Shown here: piece by piece, positions 48,947-58,110 of the stretch
How positions within the stretch are numbered: the stretch's first letter is position 1
Layout: each line of letters opens with the position of its first letter
DNA from: Cladochytrium replicatum
Lineage: Eukaryota > Chytridiomycota > Chytridiomycetes > Cladochytriales > Cladochytriaceae
Direction: 5' to 3'
DNA: 64,000 nucleotides
NCBI GenBank assembly: GCA_025526935.1
Contig: JAHLKD010000105.1
Span: 124,001-188,000, forward strand
Made by a program: the position numbers and the translations under genes
The notes under the pieces: generated by a model
Database searches by the model: none
The model's input: only the letters and a program-made list of their open reading frames with translations
Told to the model about the DNA's origin: nothing

Positions 48947-49625
48947 CTAAAATATTCCCTCGCCATTCGGTGAAATGATCATCAGGCCTCGCATGCCCTC
49001 CTGTGCCAATACATCAAGAGGGGAATCACACAGATTCGAGAATTGTTTCCAGTCCTGCCATTGCAGCCGAAACAACCGTCATTTGAGGATGATCCAAAAC
49101 CGATTCGGAAACACAGCACAAACTTGTCCACGTTTTCTTTCAGCTCCGCGCTCTCTCGTGAACGGAGCGCTTGCTCCATGGTTGGTAACGACACACTTTG
49201 TGATCCAACGTGGCCTTCCCAGATTCGGGCGAGCATGCTCATGGTCAGAGCACGCTGCCTTGTTACTGTACTTCGACAAAGATGTAGGAGCACTTCCACT
49301 GTGTATCCAGGATCATCTGGGTTATCGCCATGATGGCGCAAGCCGAGATATGTAGGAACCATTGCTTTCGGATCGATGCGTTCCCCATCAAAAAGTATAT
49401 CGACCTTTTCTAACCTGAACTTCGTCAGTGGCAGTGATCTGATCGCTTCTCACCGACTTTGGTGCAGGCACATTTGCATCTTTTGTGCTGATCATCCAAC
49501 CAAGCTTGTCCGTCTCCAAACGGCCTTTCTGAATCCAGGCTGGAAATTCATCATCTTCTGTAGAGTAAACCTCACGAACGGGAGCTTTGGCTTCCCGAGG
49601 GGACGCGAACTTCACATGCTTTTTG
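48947..49625 (-). pseudogene. RPAP1: Truncated, frameshifted RPAP1-like gene
   Basis: RPAP1 is an RNA polymerase II assembly and export factor, normally over 1000 residues. Reading leftward, VKFASPREAKAPVREVYS and PAWIQKGRLETDKLGWM match the start of its conserved N-terminal half. After an intron (about 49450-49420) comes ILFDGERIDPKA, VPTYLGLRHHGDNPDDPGYT and LLHLCRSTVTRQRALTMSML, the RPAP1 core signature. The frame then shifts near 49100, where LDHPQMTVVSAAMAGLETIL continues the homology. It is broken again near 49030, where SPLDVLAQEGMRGLMIISP appears in a third frame and stops at 48947. The remaining two-thirds of the gene are absent. Confidence 0.78.
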
Positions 49626-50129
49626 TTCCGTGATCCTCTCCCTTATAGCGACAAATGAGTTCCTATTCCCTGCTTTTACATCTGCGCTTGTACTTTCCAT
49701 TATCGCTTCTTCTTCTCAGCTTGTGTTACAATCTGTGCACTCGATCCATCATCTGAGCTGGCTTTTTTGATTCTTCTACTTCACAATACATTATCAGTCA
49801 CGCTGATCGCGGCTCTCGGAATGCCCCCCCCGGTGAAAAGGAAATGGTGCAACGAAAAGAAACACTTCTTTCTCTCTCCACGCCTTCAGACACTACGGCA
49901 TCCGCTTGTGCAAATGATGGCACTGGCTTTTGCCAATTCCATATTTGCCCTCTGTATTGTCCTTGTGTCCGGGGTTTTCATTGTGCGAGCGAACGACCGG
50001 AGGTGCCGCCGTTGCCGCCGCAGTCTCTTGTTTGCTGAAACTCCTCCTCTCCATGCGGCACCGTCGCAGCTGCAGACTAACTCTGTGTCCAGGTGGGCGA
50101 GATCACGTCCTGGGGCGGTTATTTCAACT

Positions 50130-50780
50130 GATGGATTCTATAGTCAACAGTCTTCTTACTACGCGGAGCTATATCGAACGCATCAGCTGGAAGGGGCGCG
50201 TGTCATTATGCTTGGAAGTGACCGGGAAAATGATGCTGCTGCGAAGGAAGCATTAGCTGCATGGCCTGGTGAGCTCCAGATTGGAGGTGGGATCACTCTG
50301 GAGAGTGCACGACAGTGGCTGGATTGGGGTGCTTCGAAGGTACGCAGCTAACTTCACGTTATTGCAGTGAATTTCTGGACCATGCGGCGGATGTCGAAGG
50401 TCTTTGCAAAGGGATCGACGGAGACTTGGTTGAACGTAAGACTACATTCGACCAACGTTGTCTCGCTTTCGCTGATAATTAATCATCAATTACATAGGGC
50501 TAGGAGAGTGGAGTCCGATTCCTTGTACATTTGCTGGTGGTGCCAATGGTGAGTTGATGGCATCCGAGAATGCTTTGCTGAACTGATATACTGCAGATCT
50601 TCTTGACTTGGAGCTGGTTATAAGCCTATCGAACAGATCTTACGTATGGAAGGTAAAGCGATTTCGATAGCCTACTCTCGTCGGTCACCTAACCGAACAA
50701 AGAGTAGTTCATTTGATATTTTTGGAGGAACTATAGTCCGGTTTATGGATGTCATCAACTGGACGAAGAAAGACCAATAG
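50130..50780 (+). pseudogene. HIS6: Broken HIS6 gene (histidine biosynthesis isomerase)
   Basis: HIS6 encodes the ProFAR isomerase, the fourth step of histidine synthesis in fungi. [20 protein letters not shown] and [20 protein letters not shown] match its middle-front. The N-terminal phosphate-binding block is not found. Directly after GASK comes a 28-nt GT-AG stretch (50339-50366), and then [20 protein letters not shown], which belongs about 80 residues later in the family. The central part is therefore deleted. The tail continues in broken frames: WSPIPCTFAGGAN (about 50517), DLLDLELVISLSNR (about 50600) and SFDIFGGTIVRFMDVINWTK, with stop 50778-50780. Clear decayed copy; exon order is retained. 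Confidence 0.85.
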
Positions 50781-51023
50781 CTGTAGTATGCTTGAAACAG
50801 ATTTTCAAATAAAGACGGGGAAAGAGAGCAATCGCCAACGAATTAAACTCAAAGATCAATATCACTCACATATTGACTTGGGTTGAAACATTGAGAATCA
50901 ATCGCTTAGATCTGCTTTCTTAGCTCCGTGATTTGCTGAGGAGTCCGATACGACAAAGAGAGATATCGAACGGACTTCGCAATACTGTGAGTCTTTAATT
51001 CCAAAAAGCCCCCCATTTATCGA

Positions 51024-51454
51024 GCATTCCACTACGGTGGAGGGAAAACTGATGCTTGGATTGTGAAGGAGCACGATTTTTGGACCCTGCCGAACCCTTT
51101 CCGGGATATGCTGACCGTTGCAAAAGACTTGTTTGATGACCTCAAGGCTAATAGTACACTTATTCTATTCAAAGGTGATCAAGAATTATCGCAACGCACC
51201 AGAAAGAAGATCGCGATTGCTCAATCGAATTCATTTTCGCAGTTGGTGTATGATTGCCAGTGTCCACTCAGCACTCCATTTACAACTGCTATTGGACCGC
51301 TCAACGGATCGCTGCCCTTGGCGACGTTGGGACATGCAAGATTGATGTCGCCGTAGGTGTCGAAAACGATCGCCACCAACGCAAGATGCAGGATGAATGT
51401 TTGTCAATAGAAAATGGGGAATTGATTATCACAGTCATAGTGGGCCACACTTGA
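51024..51454 (+). pseudogene. 3' fragment of a DUF89/ARMT1-family gene
   Basis: DUF89 proteins are metal-dependent sugar-phosphate phosphatases (also described as ARMT1). FHYGGGKTDAWIVKEHDFW begins the match, followed by LFDDLKANSTLILFKGD, the family's metal-site FKGDLNYR region. Its NYR appears one frame over (near 51185). DCQCPLSTPFTTAIGPL returns in the first frame, and TCKIDVAVGV (the LRTxKAxVxVG motif) lies in a third frame near 51335. The upstream half of the gene is missing. Three frames within 430 bp and no suitable introns indicate a pseudogene. Confidence 0.8.
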
Positions 51455-51604
51455 GAACTTCAGGACTAGTACCCTTTGCGTTGAACACGATTTGAACGGC
51501 CCGATGATGTGAGGATATTTTGTCTCCAGAAAGCGGTTTGAACAAGCAAAGCAATGTGCGGTGAAATTCTTGACTGGGGCAACACCATATAATATTATAT
51601 AATT

Positions 51605-51686
51605 CGTCACCTGCAGGATTCGAACCTGCGCGGGCAGAACCCAACGCCTTAGCAGGGCGCCGCCTTAACCACTCGGCCAAAGTGAC
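51605..51686 (-). tRNA. tRNA-Ser (anticodon GCT)
   Basis: The 82-nt minus-strand sequence folds as a class II tRNA with a long variable arm. The acceptor stem pairs GTCACTT with AGGTGAC, leaving discriminator G. Box A (TGGCCGAGTGG) and box B (GGTTCGAATCC) are perfect. The anticodon arm has GCGCC and GGCGT stems around a loop centred on GCT. No intron and no encoded CCA. A T-run terminator is not obvious directly downstream. The 5' end directly abuts the retrotransposon on the right. Confidence 0.93.
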
Positions 51687-54403
51687 TTTTTTGGTCCCAC
51701 CCTTGCTGATGTCAATAGTGCACTCAGTCCAATTTTAGAAGCTCCCGCCTTTGCCCAAATGTCTGTGGATGTTGCACAGGGATGTATTGACTCTGCATTG
51801 GATATTATTTTGTCCTTTGTTACTTCATGTGCTGCTTGTGTCATTGGACCCCCCAGTTTAGTTCGCCGTCGCCCTGCCCTGCCATTGTTGCCGCCGCATT
51901 TAGTGGCCTTGCGACGGAGCTACTTACTTGCTCATAAGCACTATTTAGCTGTTTCTTCCTGTGATGATCCTGATCCTGGTTTAGTTGAGTATTGCCGCTT
52001 GGAGCGTGACCGGCTATCGCGTGAGCGTGTCAAAGCTTTTCGTACTTGGTCTCTTTCTCAGCGAGCTCGAGAGGCTTCTGGCGACAATATGTTTAGTTCT
52101 TCTCCTAGTTCTTTAACCGAGGTTAGCAAAGTTCTTTCCACCGCGCGTAGGTGTCATCAACGGCGCTCAGCTGCAAGTGGTTTATTGTCTGATCCTGCCT
52201 CTTTATCTCATTATCGCAATCACTTTGCCTCCGTTTATCAGACTCAGTTTGCACAATCCTCTGCCAGTGCAGAACACGTTCGTCTACATGCGCTGAATGA
52301 TTCTGTGTCAGTTAGTGTTAGTGACTTTGTTTGTGCTATTCGTTCTTCCCCAAACAACTCTGCTCCTGGCCCAAACCATATTCCAGCTGAGTTATTTAAG
52401 CCGTTAGCTTCTGATGTTGCTATCCTTTTTGTTCAACTTTCAAACGCTATTTTCCGTTCAGGTTTGTCGCCCTCTGCCTGGAATGCTGGCTTGTTGTTAC
52501 CTGTTTGGAAGAATAAGGGCTCCATTGGTGATATTAGTCAGTACCGCCCCATTACTTTAACCAATGTTGATAGAAAAATCTTTGAGCGTACCCTGCTTCC
52601 TATGCTTGTAGCTCATGTTGGTAAACTTGATCCCGCCCAAGCTGGTTTCCAGGCCAATCGTTCAGGTGTTGAGTGTGTTTTTGCATTAGATGCTACCCTT
52701 CGACGGGCTTCCCGCACTGCTCTGCCTTATTGTGTTACTTTCTTAGATATTAAAGCAGCGTATGATACTGTGCATAGGCCTCTTTTGTGGGAACGTCTTC
52801 GTCAATTTCCCAGAATTCCAAACCGTTTGATCTCTGTTTTGATGAGTATGTTTGATCGTTGTTCTTCTCAGGTTGTTATAGAGAATCGTTCTTCTGATTT
52901 GTTTTCGCTTCCACGAGGTCTTTTTCAAGGTTCTGTTTTGTCTCCGTTCTTGTACTCAGTTTTCATCAATCCTTTAGCACAGCTCCTTCGTCGTGAATCT
53001 TCTCATCTTGCTAGGTTTTCTTATAACACTCCTGTTTTCAATTCGTTGTTTTTTGCTGATGACATAGCTTTGTTTTCTGCCACCCCTGAGCAAGCCCAAC
53101 GTGCATTGAAAATTTGTGAAGATTTTGCTTTAGCTTCTCATTTTGTGTTTTCACCTTCAAAGTGTGCTGTGTTATCTTCTCAACGGTTACCCACCCCCTT
53201 GAAGCTTCATGGCTCTGCCCTCCCTGTAGAGGTTTCATTTAGATACCTTGGTCACTATTTTACTATTGAAGGGTTTGATCTTGCTGCAACTATTGATCAT
53301 CGCTTAGAGAAAGCTCGTGCCTCATTGTATCTTTTTGCACCTTATGTCTCGTACTTTGGTGGGTCTGCTCCTCGTGTTGCCAGGTTGTTGTTTTTGTCTT
53401 TTATTAGACCTTCACTTGAGTTTGGTTTAGCACTTATTCGGCCTTCCACTGCTCAGCTTCAGGTACTCGAGCGTTTTTGTTATCATGCACTGTGTCGTCT
53501 GTTTTCGATAGCCCATACCACTTCGCGTGTTGGTTTGTTGCTGTTAGCGCAAATTCCTACTTTTGAGTTCAGGCTGAAGTACCTTCAGGCACGTATGTTT
53601 GCTCGCTGGTCTAGTGATTCCAGCCCTCTGTTACCAGCTGCTGTGTTGCAATTCTATCGGTCATCTCCAGTCGGTTATGGTTCATCTCCTTATTTTTCCG
53701 CTTGTCACAATGATCTCATTGTTCCTATGCCTGTTGTGCTCCCACTTCATCCGTTGATGTTGCATTTTCAGTCTTTAGCTGTTGCGCATAATGGACCAAT
53801 TGCAGTTTCGTTTGCCCCTGTCCGCAATTTGAAACTTCGCCACCCTTTGTTGCTACCCCCACACCAACATCTCCCAACAGTATGTCTTCGTTTGTTCCTG
53901 CTATATCGGCTTGGCCGCCTGTTTCCAAACCCCCGACCTTATTGTAGGAACTGTCATGATGCCCCTGAAGTGTCGCGTGCCCATGTCTCTGTGTGTCTAC
54001 ATTTGCGTGCTAGTTTGTCTGCTAGTTTTGATTTAGGCCCGCCTGACGATCCCCGCCTACCTCTTGACATTGCAATTGATATGCTTTCACCACGGCCTTT
54101 TTATCCTTCCCCTGCCTTTTCCCAGTGGGTTCTTGTTCTTCGTGCACTTAACCGCATTTGGTCAAACTGTCTTGGTTATGAGTTAGTTTTGTCTCCAGCT
54201 CCTGATTGTATCTTGTCTGCTTTTGTTGATTTGGATATGCCTTAGTGTTTTGAAACATTTTACTTTTCCTACGGCTCGCACAGCTCCCCATGTGCTGCCA
54301 ATTTACGTGTATTTTTACACTTGTATTTGGATTTTGCACCAGCGGGTGATATGTATTGGTTGGACAATAAATACATATTATGAAGTTCAAAAAAAAAAAA
54401 AAA
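51687..54403 (+). mobile_element. Non-LTR retrotransposon A, 5'-truncated, with poly(A) tail
   Basis: The open reading frame runs without a stop from the very left edge of the element, so the 5' part (expected ORF1 and endonuclease) is missing. The 3' end has an AATAAA (54366-54371), the terminus GTTC and a 15-nt A-run (54389-54403). The left edge touches the 5' end of the tRNA-Ser gene. Target-site duplications are not identifiable. Confidence 0.9.
51759..54245 (+). CDS. Reverse transcriptase of retrotransposon A
   Basis: An 828-codon frame from the first ATG; the frame extends further 5' to about 51687, so the protein is a truncated ORF2. RT motifs in order: LLLPVWKNKG and YRPITLTNVDRKIFER (near residue 265), PAQAGFQANRSG, VTFLDIKAAYDTVHRPL, PRGLFQGSVLSP and the catalytic FFADDIALFS (about residue 432). 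The thumb region includes LSFIRPSLEFGLALIRPST. The C-terminus has a zinc knuckle of the form C-x2-C-x9-H-x3-C (CRNCHDAPEVSRAHVSVC), typical of non-LTR elements. No endonuclease domain remains. The frame is otherwise undamaged, so insertion is fairly recent. Confidence 0.92.
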   Translation: MSVDVAQGCIDSALDIILSFVTSCAACVIGPPSLVRRRPALPLLPPHLVALRRSYLLAHKHYLAVSSCDDPDPGLVEYCRLERDRLSRERVKAFRTWSLSQRAREASGDNMFSSSPSSLTEVSKVLSTARRCHQRRSAASGLLSDPASLSHYRNHFASVYQTQFAQSSASAEHVRLHALNDSVSVSVSDFVCAIRSSPNNSAPGPNHIPAELFKPLASDVAILFVQLSNAIFRSGLSPSAWNAGLLLPVWKNKGSIGDISQYRPITLTNVDRKIFERTLLPMLVAHVGKLDPAQAGFQANRSGVECVFALDATLRRASRTALPYCVTFLDIKAAYDTVHRPLLWERLRQFPRIPNRLISVLMSMFDRCSSQVVIENRSSDLFSLPRGLFQGSVLSPFLYSVFINPLAQLLRRESSHLARFSYNTPVFNSLFFADDIALFSATPEQAQRALKICEDFALASHFVFSPSKCAVLSSQRLPTPLKLHGSALPVEVSFRYLGHYFTIEGFDLAATIDHRLEKARASLYLFAPYVSYFGGSAPRVARLLFLSFIRPSLEFGLALIRPSTAQLQVLERFCYHALCRLFSIAHTTSRVGLLLLAQIPTFEFRLKYLQARMFARWSSDSSPLLPAAVLQFYRSSPVGYGSSPYFSACHNDLIVPMPVVLPLHPLMLHFQSLAVAHNGPIAVSFAPVRNLKLRHPLLLPPHQHLPTVCLRLFLLYRLGRLFPNPRPYCRNCHDAPEVSRAHVSVCLHLRASLSASFDLGPPDDPRLPLDIAIDMLSPRPFYPSPAFSQWVLVLRALNRIWSNCLGYELVLSPAPDCILSAFVDLDMP

Positions 54404-55697
54404 TTAGACCACCATCTTATCTGTCATGATCATTTGCACCTCTCCTCCGGTTATCCATCGCAACTGTGAGCCTTGTACCCCTGCTGCCCTTCTTTTCACC
54501 TCTGCTCCTCTCTCCCTTAGCTCTCCATTGACCCTCTCACCTGCTTCTCTTCTGAGCAGTCTGCTGACTAGCAGGGGCTACTCCTCTGCTCATCCCTTAT
54601 CTCTCTCACTTGCCTCTGCTCTGCCTTCTGACTTTGCAAGTTCCCTGACCTTCCTAAAGTGCTCTGCACTTCTATTGTGCTCCCTTTCTGCTCTCTCCCC
54701 TGCTACCCTCAACCCTGATCTGCTTCCAACTCTCCCTGCTTCTCCTCCACATTTACACGTCGCTGCCACCTGTGCCCTTGGTGCCACCAACACTGCCACC
54801 AGCACTGCCCCTGGTGCCACCCACACTGCCACCACCACTCTTGACAGTTCAGCCACCTGCTCAGCCCCATCTCCAGCCTCATCACCTGCCACCAATGATT
54901 CCATGAATGAGCTTACTTGTTCGCACTTCCTCTTGGACGACCTGCCGACCTCGCATAGAAGCTTCAAATTTGTCAAAGAATGTGCCGAATCCTTCACTAC
55001 TCTCCGATTTTCTGGTTTTACTCGTCGCCCAATCAGGGACCTTCATGTGTTGCTTCGCAAAGATCTTCCGTATACCGCTTACCATGGCATCCGCTACATC
55101 TCATTTCTCGGCTCTGATTCTGTTGAATTTCTTTGTCGTTCTTATGCTGCTGATCTGATCCGCAAACACATACCTGGTCGAGAAATCACTGATTTGGATG
55201 TGTCCCCTCCTTCGTATTCTGACAGTTCCGACTCTCTGCAACGCTATGACTCTCTGCTCCATCGAAGTGCCAAGGCGATTGCTACTACGTCTGAGCCAGC
55301 TGTTGCATTGTTCTACCGCAATCTTGTTGATCCGTCTCATCTTTCTACGCTGTTGCATCTCGCTCGATTATATGCCCGTTCGATGACCTCAGCTTCTGAC
55401 CTTTGTTTGACCCAGTGATTTGCTCTTTGCTGTTATATTCTTCACAATGTTGAGTGTTCTTTCTTTTCTTTATCCCTCACCTGTATTTGACACCTGAGCA
55501 GAGCCTGACGGGTAGTCACAGGAATGAGTTTTTAAGATCTCTGATTTCTATTTCGCTTTGCCCTCCGACTTGCGCGCTTCCCTATGTGCTGGTCCACGAC
55601 CATCTTGTAAGGCACTTTGGGTGTTGTTTATTGTTATGCATTGTATGTGCAAATAAATAAATAATATTGTTCAAAAAAAAAAACAAAAAAAAAAAAA
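54404..55697 (+). mobile_element. Retroelement B with poly(A) tail (ORF1-like only)
   Basis: It begins right after the A-run of element A and ends in its own A-rich tail (about 55673-55697, one interrupting C). An AATAAATAAATAAT signal lies just before. Its terminus GTTC-A(n) is the same as that of element A. It carries no reverse transcriptase, so it is either a truncated ORF1 part or a non-autonomous passenger. Left boundary set by the A tail of element A. Confidence 0.7.
54426..55418 (+). CDS. ORF1-like protein of retroelement B
   Basis: 330 codons from ATG 54426. Residues 1-150 are Ser/Thr/Ala/Pro-rich and low complexity. Residues about 160-330 form a compact domain (SFKFVKECAESFTTLRFSGF, YHGIRYISFLGSDSVEFLCR, LIRKHIPGREITDLDVSPPS) that resembles the C-terminal part of ORF1-like proteins of fungal non-LTR elements. 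This resemblance is from memory of the general pattern. No RT, endonuclease or zinc knuckle. Confidence 0.55.
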   Translation: MIICTSPPVIHRNCEPCTPAALLFTSAPLSLSSPLTLSPASLLSSLLTSRGYSSAHPLSLSLASALPSDFASSLTFLKCSALLLCSLSALSPATLNPDLLPTLPASPPHLHVAATCALGATNTATSTAPGATHTATTTLDSSATCSAPSPASSPATNDSMNELTCSHFLLDDLPTSHRSFKFVKECAESFTTLRFSGFTRRPIRDLHVLLRKDLPYTAYHGIRYISFLGSDSVEFLCRSYAADLIRKHIPGREITDLDVSPPSYSDSSDSLQRYDSLLHRSAKAIATTSEPAVALFYRNLVDPSHLSTLLHLARLYARSMTSASDLCLTQ

Positions 55698-56503
55698 TTC
55701 AATCCATCTTTTTGCATCTTATTTCTCATAATTTGGTGGGTCTGCTCCTCCGGTTCCCAGGTTGTTGTTTTTGTCTTTTATTAGACCTTCAGTTGAGTTT
55801 GGTTTAGCACTTATTCGGCCTTCCACTGCTCAGCTTCAGGTACTCGAGCGTTTTTGTTATCATGCACTGTGTCGTCTGTTTTCGCTAGCCCATACCACTT
55901 CGCGTGTTGGTTTGTTGCTGTTAGCTCAAATTCCTACTTTTGAGTTCAGGCTGAAGTACCTTCAGGCACGTATGTTTGCTCGCTGGTCTAGTGATTCCAG
56001 CCCTCTGTTACCAGCTGCTGTGTTCCAATTCTATCAGTCATCTCCAGTCGGTTATGGTTCATCTCCTTATTTTTCCACTTGTCACAATGATCTCATTGTT
56101 CCTATTCCTGTTGTGCCCCCACTTCATCCGTTGATGTTGCATTTTCAGTCTTTAGCTGTTGCGCATAATGGACCAATTGCAGTTTCGATTGCCCCTGTCC
56201 GCAATTTGAAACTTTGTCACCCTTTGTTCCTTCCCCCACACCAATATCTCCCAACAGTATGTCTTCATTTGTTCTTGCTTTATGGGCTTGGCTGCATGGT
56301 TCCCAACCCCGACCTTATTGTAGGAACTGTCATGATGTCCCTTTAGTGTCACGTGCCCATCTCTCTGTGTGTTTAGGTTTGTGTGCTAGTATGTCTGCTA
56401 GGTTTGATTTAGGCCCGCCTGATGATCCTCGCTTACCTCTTGACATTGCAATTGATATGCTTTCACCACGGCCTTTTTATCCTTCGCCTGCTTTTTCTGA
56501 GTG
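55698..56503 (+). mobile_element. Fragment A', second copy of the 3' part of element A
   Basis: It matches element A from about 53320 to 54120 with few differences (LSFIRPSVEFGLALIRPST; HNDLIVPIPVVPPLHPLMLH; PDDPRLPLDIAIDMLSPRPF). The left edge directly follows the A tail of element B. Homology stops at about 56503. One frameshift lies between the two coding blocks (near 56310). It is a dead copy with no A tail of its own. Confidence 0.85.
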
Positions 56504-56549
56504 GAAAGCAAAGTTGCCTCTAAGAGCTGCGGCCGGGAGATGATGAGTG

Positions 56550-57230
56550 GCAACTCTCTCTAGATCTCATTCTCAGAATGTTTGCGTCTTGATCTATTGT
56601 TGCCCCCTGTTCCTGTTCCTATTTTGCAGCTTCCCCTTGATGTTGCGATTGATAAGCTTTGTCCACTTTGCGCACTCAACACTGCAAATCGTGCACCATG
56701 GTATCTTGTTTTTCGTTGTCTTCATAAGATTTGGCTTCACTGTGGTCAACCCCTGCTTGTCAAGCCTTCATTTTGTTTTTCGGTTGCTTCTTCAGAGCCA
56801 CTCGCTTTGATGTTTCACTGATTATTTCCCATCAACTTATCAAAGCGCGTGCAGCTTCTTTTGCTTTGCTTCCTTTTTCAAGGATATTTGGTTCTCATTC
56901 TCTGGTTGTGGTTCGTCATTTGTTTTTGTCATTTATTCAACCTAAGTTTGAATTTGGTTTGTATGTTATGCTTCCCTCTGTTGGTGTGCACGGGTTTCTT
57001 CGCCTTTCATTTTCCACTTCAATTGCTTGGTGTTGCTGTTTTTAAGTTTCCTGACCTTCAGTTTAGGCTTCGATACCTGCAGCTTCAGATATTTCAGCTT
57101 GGTTGGATGATGATGCACCTGATATGGCTTACTCTGCGTTGCAATTCTTTCTTCACCAGGGAATGGATTTTTGTTGTTCTCCTGTTCCTTTCAACAATCT
57201 GTTAAAAACTAGCATATCAGACTGTTTGCT
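56550..57230 (+). mobile_element. Fragment C of a diverged relative of element A
   Basis: VPILQLPLDVAIDKLCPLCA (about 56620-56680) corresponds to the LPLDIAIDMLSPR block of element A. Downstream, LIISHQLIKARAASFALLPF and VRHLFLSFIQPKFEFGLYV (56820-56965) correspond to the TIDHRLEKARASLYLFAPY and LLFLSFIRPS blocks. The C-terminal block thus precedes the thumb block, so at least two pieces are joined out of order. Frames are broken. Confidence 0.65.
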
Positions 57231-57659
57231 ATATGGGTTATCCTTTGGGTTGTCTTTTTTCTCTTTGACCTGAGAGTTTTTTTGTCAATCCCTCTTCATT
57301 CTTATTTATGGACTTGTATTTCATGTATTTATATCCATGTTTGGCAGGTCCTGTGTGGAGTGATCTTGGCATTTAGTGGGGAATGTGGTGTGGCTTGGTC
57401 CTTTGAGTTGATGTGACCAATGTCTTTGACCACAGGTATGCCCACACGCACTGTTCACTTGAATATAGGAGTTGATGTGACCAATGTCTTTGACCACAGC
57501 ATTCCCTGGTTGCCTGACCAGCTTGGGTGTAGTGTACAGCCTGTCGGAGTTTTAGGCATATACACCTGAGAACAGGTACTGGGCCAAGAGACGGAACCTG
57601 GAGCTGTTGTGCTAGCTACAGTACAGCTAAAGACGCCCTACCGCTGCCAGGAGAAGCCC
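57231..57659. other. Non-coding DNA inside the retroelement cluster
   Basis: No reading frame is recognised. It contains the 31-bp direct repeat described separately. It may be the 3' UTR of a diverged element. Confidence 0.4.
57405..57499 (+). repeat. 31-bp direct repeat, two copies
   Basis: An identical 31-bp unit occurs at 57405-57435 and 57469-57499, with 33 bp between. It contains GTGACCAATGTCTTTGACCA. It lies in non-coding DNA between retroelement fragments. Confidence 0.85.
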
Positions 57660-58110
57660 TTGGTTTTTAACACAATCCCTTACTCTTCCCGACAGCAAAT
57701 GTTGTAGTTCCCAACCTTCTGATGTTATTGCAAATCACTTTCATCTGCCTATGGTTCTATAGCTGCTAGCTTTGCTCCCTTTGCATTTTCCCCACCCTCA
57801 TGCGCTAGCAATTGCTCCTCCATGCTTCCCTTTTTAGTCAATCTTGAGGCTTCTGCAATATCATCTTGGACGTTTGTTTTATCACCCCCGCAAGCAGTAT
57901 TGTCGCTGTCTTGCTGCAACTCTCTCTAGATCTCATGTTCTGAATGTTTGCATCTTGATCTATTGTTGCCTCCTGTTCCTGTTCCTCTTTTACATCTTCC
58001 CTTTGATGTGGTAATTGATAAGCTTTGTCCTCACCGTGCTAATCTTGCACCATGGTATCTAGTTTTTTTTTGTCTTCATTAGACTTCGCTTCACTGTATT
58101 GGTCAGCCAT
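57660..58110 (+). mobile_element. Fragment D, decayed relative of elements A and C
   Basis: From 57915 to about 58095 it repeats 56550-56760 with scattered differences (both start GCAACTCTCTCTAGATCTCA). The preceding 250 bp resemble the proline/leucine-rich block of element A before its zinc knuckle, with several frame breaks. Confidence 0.65.

Noticed and set aside
50339-50366. A genuine 28-nt intron in HIS6
   Set aside because: It would be shorter than other introns here and would join blocks that are about 80 residues apart in the family; exon loss explains it better.
51687-58110. LTR retrotransposon or DNA transposon ends
   Set aside because: No terminal repeats, integrase or transposase; A-tails, an RT with a C-terminal zinc knuckle and 5' truncation indicate non-LTR elements.
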